Both the position numbers and the translations under genes were made by a program. Shown here piece by piece: positions 1 to 7,073 of a DNA stretch of 8,212 nucleotides. Source of the stretch: UBA6164 sp045107135 (lineage in GTDB: Bacteria > Patescibacteriota > Gracilibacteria > BD1-5 > UBA6164); the NCBI GenBank assembly GCA_045107135.1, contig JASFZI010000013.1, positions 1 to 8,212 of the forward strand. Reading direction: 5' to 3'. The notes beneath the pieces were generated by a model, which made no database searches, was not told the DNA's origin, and saw nothing but the letters and a program-made list of their open reading frames with translations. The first letter of the stretch is position 1; each line of letters starts with the position of its first letter.

Positions 1-59
1 ACTCATTTTTCTGTTTCTATATTATTTTCAGAATATGAATAATTGTTTTCTACTGACAT
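1..59 (-). CDS. Start of an unknown protein, cut by the left window edge
   Basis: An ATG at 59-57 on the minus strand opens a frame that runs to the window edge without TAA or TAG: 19 codons, beginning M-S-V-E-N-N and rich in Asn, Glu and Ser, with one UGA (Gly) near the edge. It begins 30 bases after the stop of the hypothetical gene at 90-641 and would be cotranscribed with it. No Shine-Dalgarno sequence is visible, as for the other genes here. Too little is present to suggest a function. The call rests on the open frame and tight spacing, so it could be chance. Confidence 0.4.
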
Positions 60-89
60 ATGGATAAAAATAATTTTAATTAAGTTATT

Positions 90-641
90 CTATTTATAAT
101 ATTCTTTTAAAGCTCATTCTTCAATTGTTATTCAAAATAATTCTTTATATAAATCTGTATATTCAGTATTCATCGTCATAATAACTCATGTAGAGCTACT
201 TTCTAATCTTTTTGTATCAAATTCATGAGTTTCTTGTAATTTTTTATCAAAAACTTCTCTTAATTTAGCAAAATTATTTTCATTTAAACTTGCTTTGATT
301 TCTGTTGCAAATGCTTTCCGATCAAGTACATTGTCCGGGAAGACATAGTTTAAATCATTTATGGTTTGATTAGTAATATTTCATTCTTTCAAACTTTGAA
401 CCATATTTTCTTTTGTTGGATATCCTTCATTAAAATTATCATTATTTAATTCTTCAATTAATAAATCTGCTTCTTTTCAACTTTCTGCTTGTTCTTGATT
501 ACCTAGCCTATTAGCGTCATAAGCTTTTTGTTCTCACTTTTTAAAAGCTTCCTTTTGTTCAGGAGTTAACGCTTCATTATTTGTATTCAATGAAGAATGT
601 TCTACTTCATTAATATCATGATGTTTTGGAATTTCACTCAT
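90..641 (-). CDS. Hypothetical acidic soluble protein, 183 aa
   Basis: I do not recognise this protein. With UGA = Gly the frame is open from ATG 641-639 to TAG 92-90. The product begins M-S-E-I-P-K-H-H-D and has no signal peptide or membrane segment, so it is probably cytoplasmic. It is rich in Glu, Asn, Lys and Gln; the stretch of about residues 25-65 (T-P-E-Q-K-E-A-F-K-K onward) and that of about 120-150 look helical and possibly coiled. A few internal glycines are UGA, which shows that it is a real gene of this genome. It contains a CGG codon at 320-318 (residue about 108), the only CGN codon I found in any gene of the window. A TTGAAA/TATTAT promoter-like pair lies about 30-60 bases upstream. 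It is divergent from the PBP gene and followed closely by another small reading frame on the same strand. Confidence 0.8.
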
Positions 642-843
642 AAAAATAAGATATTATATAATATATATACTTATAATATCATTTTTTAATATTTTTTTCA
701 ACTTTATAAATGTGTTCAAAAATAACGTATAACTCAATATATTTTCAATATTCATAATCTTACTGATTAGCTTTAAAATCAAGCTTGAAAAAAATGATTT
801 ATGCTCTAAACTAATAAATAATATATTAGTTAAGAATAAAAAG
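642..843. other. Divergent intergenic region
   Basis: About 200 bases between two divergent genes. The left part (650-680) is almost pure A/T, with several TATAAT-like hexamers on both strands. TATAAT occurs on the plus strand at 657-662 and 672-677, without a good -35. A TTGAAA at 785-790 lies about 55 bases before the TTG start of the PBP gene and could be its -35, but only a poor -10 (TAAACT, 807-812) follows. No RNA gene or stable hairpin is seen. The plus-strand promoter of the PBP gene must be here, but I cannot place it. Confidence 0.5.
673..701 (-). promoter_or_regulatory. Promoter-like sequence for the 90-641 gene
   Basis: On the minus strand there is TTGAAA (701-696), a 17-base spacer and TATTAT (678-673), preceded by TG one base upstream as in an extended -10. 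Each hexamer matches the sigma-70 consensus at five of six positions. Transcription would begin near 666 and leave about 25 bases before the ATG at 641. In such A+T-rich DNA chance matches are common, but spacing and position are both right. Confidence 0.5.
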
Positions 844-3111
844 TTGAAAAATAAAAAAAAATTAAAAAATAAAACAAAAGTCTCTAGGAAAAAATATATA
901 ATTTATAAGATTATATTCTTTTTCTTGTTTGTTTGAATATTCTTTTATGCTATATTATTTTTATTCTTATTTTATTTAAATGTTCTCGTTCCTTTACCTG
1001 ATGTAAAGGATTATAAAACAATTCCTATGCCAGAATCTTCAATTATTTATGATAGAGATTGATTAGAATTATATAAAATTTATTCAGAAAAGAGGACTTA
1101 TGTCGATTATGAAGAGATAAATATAAATATGATTAATGCAATTGTGGCATGAGAAGATAAAAGATTTTGGACGCATCCTTGATATGATAGTATAGGTATT
1201 ATTAGAGCAATTATTTATTGATTAGTAAGTTGAAATAATTTTTCTTGAACTTCTTGAATAACTCAACAATTAGCAAAAGTGACATATTTATCCAAAGAAA
1301 GGAGTATAGAAAGAAAAGTGAAAGAGTTATATTTATCAATCGAACTAGATTCAATTTTTGAAAAAAAAGATATTTTAGAGCTTTATCTTAATAAAATATT
1401 TTTTTGATGAAACTCCTATGGTATAGAGCAAGCAGCTTTGACATTCTTTTGAATTAACGCTTCTGAATTATGAATATTAGAGTCAAGTATATTAGCCTCT
1501 TTGCCAAAAGCTCCAACTTGATTATCTCCTTATAATAGAAAAGATAAATTATTAGGTTTTCCTTTAATAATAAATATAGATAATAAAATAAAAAATATAG
1601 AAATATTATCAGAAGTTGTTCTAGATAATAATAAAACGGAAATAGATTTACTTATAAAGTTTATAAATAATCTTGATATTTTTATTGCATGAAATAACTT
1701 AAAAATATGTTGAATAAATAAAAATGATATAAAATCATTTGAATTTATAATAAGTAATAATTGATGCACATTTATAAAATTTAAAGATTTATTATCATTT
1801 TTGAATTCAATATCTATTGAATATAAAAATTCTCATATAGAATATAAAATTTGAAGGAAAGATTACGTTTTATGAAGAATGTTAGAGGATAAATATATTA
1901 CTTTTGAACAATATAAACAATCACTTATCAAATCTTTTTGATTCGAATTTAAAAAATATTCTGATGATATAAAATATCCTCATTTTGTGATGTATGTTAG
2001 AGATAATTTAGTAAATAAATACTGAGAAAAACTGATAAAAGAAGGAGGTTTAAAGATATATACAACTATTAATTCAACACTTCAGGAAAAGGCTGAAAAA
2101 TTAATCGAAAAACAAGTAGAAATAAATATAGAAAAATTTTGAGCAAGGAATGCGGCTTTAATAAGTCTAGATAATAAAACTGGTGAAATACTATCAATGG
2201 TATGATGAGTAGATTATTTTGATGAAGGTAATTTAGGTTATAATAATATGATCTTCGCAAGACTACAACCTGGGAGTACATTTAAACCTTTTATTTATAT
2301 GTTAGCTATGATAAAAAAATGATTTACTAAGGATACTATTTTTACTGATGCAAAGTTTACTTTCCCTTGAGATTATACTCCAAAAAATTCTGATTGAAAG
2401 TATCTGTGAAAAATGACTTTATCAAAAGCATTGAACTATTCTAGAAATATTCCAGCAGTCAAATTATATTATGCAGCAGGAGAAGAAGATGAAATAATAA
2501 AATTTCTAGAGCCTTTTTGATTAACAAGTTTGTTGGATTTTAAAGAAGAATTTAAAGAACAATATTGATATAATTATGTATATTCGGCACCTATGGCTTT
2601 ATGAACAGTGCAAATTACACCATTTGAGTTAGCTAAAGCATATTCTGTTTTTGCAAATTCTTGAATTAAAAATGAAATAATTTCTATACTAAAAATAATT
2701 GATTCAAATTGAAAAATAATTGAAAGTATTAATACTCTAAATGAATGAATAAGAGTTTTAGATAAAGAATATAGCTATAATATGAATTCTATATTATCTA
2801 ATGCTAATGATAGGCCAAGAAATTGGAATTATTTTTTAACAATTCCTGAAAGACAAATTGCTGCGAAAACCTGAACATCAAGTAAACAATATAAAAAAAA
2901 TGTAGAAGACGAGGAAGATATAATTGCTCCTAAAGACTTATGGACAATTTGATATACTCCACAAATTACCACTGTTGTTTGGGCTTGAAATACTTCTTGA
3001 GAAGAACTTACATGAAAAGCTTATTGACTAACTTGAGCATGACCAATTATGAGAGACTTCATGAATTTTGCGCATCAAGATTTAGCAGTTGAAAAATGGA
3101 CTAATGATTAA
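844..3111 (+). CDS. Bifunctional class A penicillin-binding protein (PBP1A-like transglycosylase/transpeptidase)
   Basis: Polymerises lipid II into glycan strands and cross-links the peptides, anchored in the cytoplasmic membrane with both domains outside. It has 755 residues if translation begins at TTG 844; no ATG occurs in frame before the first conserved motif, and TTG gives the expected Lys-rich cytoplasmic tail (residues 2-17) followed by a membrane helix (about 23-45). Glycosyltransferase family 51 motifs: E104-D-K-R-F, G135-T-S-G-I-T-Q-Q-L, the second conserved Glu at about 161, then I-L-E-L-Y-L-N-K-I-F-F-G. Transpeptidase motifs: Q-P-G-S478-T-F-K481 (nucleophile Ser478), S533-R-N535, K675-T-G677-T-S. 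The Gly of K-T-G is UGA. The conserved V-V-W-A-G near the C-terminus uses UGG for Trp and UGA for Gly side by side. About 100 residues (roughly 237-335) are inserted before the G-R-K-D-Y-V-L-G-R-M motif. Glycine is UGA about 40 times and GGN about 10 times. Confidence 0.95.
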
Positions 3112-3144
3112 AAAAAATATAAATTTGATTTGATAATTATGTTT

Positions 3145-3172
3145 TTGACTTATTAAAATTAATATTTATAAT
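3145..3172 (+). promoter_or_regulatory. Promoter of plsX
   Basis: TTGACT (3145-3150), a 16-base spacer and a perfect TATAAT (3167-3172) lie in the 92-base gap between the PBP and plsX genes. The predicted start of transcription is near 3179, about 25 bases before the plsX ATG. The quality and position suggest that plsX can be transcribed independently of the PBP gene; no terminator hairpin follows the PBP stop, so read-through is also likely. Confidence 0.6.
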
Positions 3173-3203
3173 AATGTAAATTTATTTATAGTAATGTATT
3201 GAA

Positions 3204-4295
3204 ATGACAAAGATTTGACTTGATATAAGTGGTTGAGATTTTTGACCAGAGGTTAGAATAGAATGAGTAGTTGATGCTATGGAATTAGAAAATGATTTAG
3301 AAATGTTTTTATATTGAAATAAGAAACTTATAGAAGAAATTTTAGATGAATATACTTTAGCTACAGAAACTTTAGATAGAATAGAAATAGTGAATTCAAA
3401 AGACGATATTTCTATGGCTACAAAAGATATAAATGCTGTAAAAAATAATAGGGAAGCATCTATGTCATTATTATTAGAAGATTTAGTATTAAATGAAGAA
3501 TGAGAAAGTATAATTGACGCTTGAATTACTGCTTGAAATACATGAGTGTGAGTAATATGAGCAAAAAGAAAAATAAAAACCCTAAATGTAGGATGAATAA
3601 GATTTGGTCAAGCATTAGCTGCTTTCATACCTAAAAAGAATTGATGAGAAACACTTATGCTTGATTTTTGAGCAACAGTAATGTGAAATAATGAAAAGAA
3701 AATAATTAAAGCATATTTGAACAATGCTTTGATGGCTGTGAGTTATTTAAAAAGTACTTGAATAGAAAACCCAAAAATTTGATTAATAAATATTTGAGAA
3801 GAAGAAAGTAAATGATCAAAAGAAATACAAGAAGTATATAAAAAATTAAAAGAATTATTTTGAGATATTTTTATTTGAAATATTGAAGGTGATAACCTTT
3901 TAAATACGGAGGCTGATATCCTTTTAACTGACGCTGTAACGTGAAACAATATGTTAAAAACAGCAAAATGAATATGAAGAAATATAAAAGAGGATTTTAA
4001 AGAGTTATTTGAAAATGATTTGTTGCTTAAAGTTGTATACTTTTTTAAAAAAATAAAATTTAAAAACCTTTTTAAAAAATATGAATCAAAAGAAACAGGA
4101 GCAGCATTATGTCTTTGACTTAAAAATTCGTTTTATATAACACATTGAAGTTCTGATCCAAAATTAATTAAGCATGCTATTTTAAGAGCATATGAATATT
4201 CTAATAATTGAATTAGAAAAAAAATGAGAGAAGAGCTTGAAAATTTAGTAATAAATTTACCTGAAGAATTAAAAAAAGAAGTTTGGAATAAATAA
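3204..4295 (+). CDS. plsX: Phosphate acyltransferase PlsX
   Basis: PlsX converts acyl-ACP and inorganic phosphate into acyl-phosphate, the acyl donor for PlsY in the first step of phosphatidic acid synthesis; it is a peripheral protein at the inner face of the membrane. The 363-residue product has the family hallmarks in order: K-I-G-L-D-I-S-G-G-D-F-G-P-E at 3-16 (canonical form has M-G-G-D), A110-G-N-T-G114, L153-D-F-G-A157, L-I-N-I-G-E-E-E-S-K-G at 194-204, then G-N-I-E-G-D, T-G-N-N-M-L-K-T-A and H314-G-S-S-D318. Most of these glycines are UGA. Length is slightly above the usual 330-350. The ATG at 3204 fits the conserved N-terminus; no Shine-Dalgarno sequence precedes it. A promoter lies just upstream and a strong palindromic terminator just downstream. 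No plsY, acpP or fab gene is next to it, unlike in many bacteria. Confidence 0.95.
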
Positions 4296-4298
4296 TAC

Positions 4299-4334
4299 AA
4301 AACAAAAGACAGCATTAATGCTGTCTTTTGTTTT
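4299..4334. terminator. Perfect palindrome, bidirectional terminator
   Basis: All 36 bases form one perfect inverted repeat centred between 4316 and 4317, with the core AGACAGCATTAATGCTGTCT flanked by A-runs on the left and T-runs on the right. RNA from either strand would form a hairpin followed by U-rich sequence. It lies 3 bases after the plsX stop (4295) and touches the stop codon of the convergent SPFH gene (4336-4334), so it can end both transcripts. This is the only strong terminator I see in the window. Confidence 0.88.
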
Positions 4335-5287
4335 TATTTACTTCAAATATTTATAAGTGGAATAGCTGATCCTTCTCATCACATGTAATATGTTGGATAA
4401 TCTCATTTCCATTTATCTATTGCTTGTAATTGAATTTCTAGTGCTTTATAATCAAGTACTGATTCGGATAGTTCTAGTTTTATTAACTTATTATAGCTTT
4501 CTATTCATTCTCATTCAAGAATTTTTGCTCTTTTTTCTCATTCGGCTCTTTTAATTTTTGCTTCAGCATCTGCTTCAGCTTCTTTTACTTTTTGTTGTGC
4601 TTTAATAGCTATTCTTTCAAGCTCATATTTTTCTTTTTCCATTCTTTGCTCAGCTATTTGTTTTTCTTCTATTGATTTTTTAAACTCAGCATTAAAATCA
4701 AAATTAGCGAGACTAACTCATTCTAATATAATTCATACCTTACCAAATTCTTCTGTAAGTTCTTTTTCAACAGCATTTTTTATTTTTTCTCTATTTGTAA
4801 GTATTTCAGAAACTCTAAATTTTGCCGTATGTGTTTTTATACTATTTATTATAAGAGGAATAACTTTTTTTGATTCATAATCAAGTCATACATTTTGATA
4901 AATTTTTGAAACTTGACTTTTCTCTAAACTAAAAGTAACTATTGTATCAACATAAACATCTTGTAAATCGCTTGAAGCACTATCAAGTCTAGCTCTTACA
5001 TTACTAATATCTGGATATTTTTCAGGATTATTTGTAAAAAGTATTTTTTGTGTTCTTACATTTAATTGTTGGATAGATTCTACAAGAGGAATTCTTAAGT
5101 GAATTCATTCTCAAAGGGCCTCTGCTTTAACTCATCAAAATTTTGAAAACACTACTCATCTATGTCATGCCTCTATAACTACAAGAGGATTTAATATTAT
5201 GATTCACATAGTTACTATTACTATAGTAGTTATTGCTTTAATAGTGAAATTTAATTTTGGAATGTTATTGTTCATATTTTGTAGCAT
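4334..5287 (-). CDS. Prohibitin/SPFH (band 7) family membrane protein
   Basis: SPFH proteins (prohibitin, HflK/HflC, flotillin) oligomerise into membrane-bound rings or cages, often controlling FtsH-type proteases or membrane domains. Seen here: a membrane helix at about residues 18-38, then A-G-H-R-G-V-V-F-S-K-F-G-G-V at 40-53, very close to the prohibitin A-G-H-R-A-V-I-F motif; G-E-G-I-H-L-R-I-P; D-V-Y-V-D-T-I-V-T-F-S-L; then a long charged helix (about 200-275) rich in Glu, Lys and Ala with A-E-A-D-A-E-A-K-I-K-R-A-E-G-E typical of the family, and a C-terminal D-K-W-K-G-D-Y-P close to the prohibitin A-I-x-K-W-x-G. Length is 317 residues from ATG 5287-5285, or 313 from ATG 5275-5273; neither has a Shine-Dalgarno sequence and the choice is open. 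It is last in the minus-strand cluster, 22 bases after the lipoprotein gene. No NfeD or protease gene adjoins it. Confidence 0.92.
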
Positions 5288-5309
5288 GTTTTTATTGTTA
5301 TTATTAAAA

Positions 5310-6209
5310 TTAATTTATATTTTTTTGTATATTATCTCTATTATGAATTTCAAGTCAAATTTTTGCTTGTAAATACTCTAATATATTTTTATATTCTCTA
5401 AATCTATATGAGCTAAAATCTAAATCTAAAAGTGTATTATGCAATCCTATTAGTTTTTTGTTTTTTACTTGTGGAATAAGTGCATCAAATTTTGCTATAT
5501 CTTTTCTTCATTGGTATGTTTTTTCTAATTCATTTTTTGAAAGAATTAATTTTTTTATTAAAATAACTCTTTCTTCTATTTCTATAGAATAATCATTATC
5601 TTCTCTTTCAACTAAATTACCATTATTCTCAAAAATTACATATGGATCAATTCAATCAACTACATCATAAACATTAAAAGTTAATACTTTTCCATTAATA
5701 TTTCATATATTTGATTCTATAATATTAGTAGGAAATTCAATACTATAATTCATTTCAAATCACATTGTTCTTAACATATTAACTGAATTTATATTTTCTT
5801 CTTCAGTTTTTGAATCATCACTATTATTTGAATCAATTATTGATTTTAAATCTAAAAGATAATTTCAATCCTTAATGGTTGTCATATCTTCTATTGATCA
5901 TCATTTTCATGTTACTTCTGCAATATTTTCACTTATATTTTCACAACTCATTTCCATATATTCTCAAGTAGAAAGTCATCATGTACTTGATTGAAGCTGT
6001 TCACAGGGCATTGCTATTTCTTGGTTTGTAGTTACACCAGTTCAAAAATCAGTCATTGAATTAGCCATAGCATTTAACTGAGTATAATCAACTCTCATTT
6101 TTCATTCCAATGATAAATCATCTTTTATATATAATTCTGAATCCATCTTTATGCAGCTAGACAAAAATAATGAACAAGTAATTATTAAAACTCCTAAAAC
6201 TTTCTTCAT
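5310..6209 (-). CDS. LppM-like lipoprotein, 299 aa
   Basis: The N-terminus M-K-K-V-L-G-V-L-I-I-T-C-S-L-F-L-S-S-C is a lipoprotein signal: Lys2-3, a hydrophobic stretch and a lipobox L-S-S-C with the lipidated Cys at 19. The mature protein starts I-K-M-D-S-E-L-Y-I-K-D-D-L-S-L-E-G-K-M, which resembles the LppM-type domain of small lipoproteins (a membrane-exported beta-rich domain beginning C-x-x-x-x-x-x-x-x-x-x-D-x-x-x-x-G); this assignment is from memory of the pattern and is only moderate. Cys69 and Cys89 could form a disulfide outside the cell. The region around 75-110 has many UGA glycines. The C-terminal third (about 215-299) is Lys/Glu/Asn-rich and helical, with no second membrane segment. 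It lies between the TrmB-type regulator (59 bases upstream) and the SPFH gene (22 bases downstream), so it probably works with the SPFH protein at the membrane. Confidence 0.88.
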
Positions 6210-6268
6210 AAAAAAAATATTTAAAAACTAAACAATAGTACTTTACTGAAAAAATTAAAAAAATAAAT

Positions 6269-7009
6269 TTAATCTATATTTTTCCACATATATTCAAATA
6301 ATACTCTGAAATTATTTGCTATATCTTCATCAGTTATGGATATAGCAACTGAATTATTTTCTTTGAATGACATAATACTTACATGATTTGCGCATATTTT
6401 TATGTCTCATGTGAATGGGAAAAGATTTTCCTTTATCATTTTCACTGACCTCAACTCTTTTTCTGATTCTTCATTGATGGGATTATTTGAAGGACATATA
6501 ACTCTATTATAGATTTTTCTTCTTTTTCTTTCAGTTATAAAATAGTCTACAAAATCTGGTATTGATTTGAACATTTCACCATTATCTTCAAATGAATCTA
6601 TAGGCATTTCATAATCTAATATTTTTTCATATAGTTTTTCTAATCCTTCTCTTCATTTAAAAAAACTTACTTTTGGTAAAATTGTTTTTTTGTTTTTTAA
6701 TCCTTCAAAATATTTAATAGATTTTTCTATAATTTTTTCTTTTTTTTGTAATCTCTTTTTATCTTCTTCAAGTAGATAATGCAATCTTCTAGGTGATTCC
6801 GCTGTGTATACATATGAATTATCTTTTTCTATGGAAAAAATCAAACCTTTTTTTTCTAGGTTTTGACAAGTATATCTCACTGTACTTTTGTTTATTTTTG
6901 TTCTTGCTGCAATTGTTGAAGCAACTGATGATCAAATAGTTAATAACTCTGATAATACATCTATCTCGTTATTATTTAATCAAAGTAATTTTAAAAATTC
7001 TTTGCTCAT
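6269..7009 (-). CDS. TrmB-family winged-helix transcriptional regulator
   Basis: A DNA-binding regulator of 246 residues. The N-terminal part (1-70) has the TrmB/winged-helix layout: L-L-G-L-N-N-N-E-I-D-V-L at 8-19, a helix-turn-helix at about 27-52 (V-A-S-T-I-A-A-R-T, then N-K-S-T-V-R-Y as recognition helix), and K-K-G-L-I followed by the wing (Y-V-Y-T-A). A Lys/Glu coiled segment (about 78-105) links it to a C-terminal domain with F-F-K-G-R-E-G-L-E-K-L-Y, which matches the start of the TrmB effector domain; the ligand cannot be inferred. Both long stretches are joined only if the UGA codons (residues 10, 26, 119, 200) are read as Gly. It heads the lipoprotein-SPFH group and has a promoter-like sequence with a palindrome just upstream, so it may regulate itself and those genes. 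Start ATG 7009-7007; no Shine-Dalgarno sequence. Confidence 0.88.
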
Positions 7010-7021
7010 TTTTATTATTTA

Positions 7022-7049
7022 ATATTAAATATATTTAAATTTTAATCAA
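7022..7049 (-). promoter_or_regulatory. Promoter-like sequence and palindrome before the TrmB-type gene
   Basis: On the minus strand TTGATT (7049-7044), a 16-base spacer and TAATAT (7027-7022) form a weak sigma-70-like pair 13 bases before the ATG, giving an almost leaderless mRNA. Within the spacer and touching the -10 is the perfect 14-base palindrome TTAAATATATTTAA (7025-7038), where an autorepressor could bind. Chance A/T palindromes are frequent here, so this is a candidate only. Confidence 0.3.
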
Positions 7050-7073
7050 AAAAGTTATTAATACAAATTAAGA

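Noticed and set aside
650..680. A/T dinucleotide run as a replication origin or repeat element.
   Set aside because: It is short, without iterated boxes or DnaA-like sites, and is adequately explained as divergent promoter DNA.
779..788. TCAAGCTTGA, a 10-base palindrome before the PBP gene, as an operator.
   Set aside because: Palindromes of this length are expected several times by chance in a window of this size, and no second copy or partner element was found.
1530..2281. Short hydrophobic reading frames at 1530-1769 and 2069-2281 inside the PBP gene.
   Set aside because: They overlap the well-supported PBP frame, have low-complexity Ile/Leu/Phe/Ser composition typical of antisense A+T-rich coding DNA, and match no family.
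2866..2991. UGA read as tryptophan (mycoplasma-type code).
   Set aside because: The K-T-G, A-G-N-T-G and H-G-S-S-D motifs need glycine, and UGG is separately used for Trp at the conserved V-V-W.
844..3111. Many in-frame TGA codons could mean that the PBP and the other genes are pseudogenes.
   Set aside because: The same codon interrupts every gene, no frameshift is needed, TAA/TAG are absent inside the frames, and glycine at these places restores catalytic motifs. Recoding explains all of it.
3743..4315. Short frames at 3743-3949 and 4133-4315 inside plsX.
   Set aside because: They are shadows of the plsX frame with no motif of their own; one also runs across the terminator.
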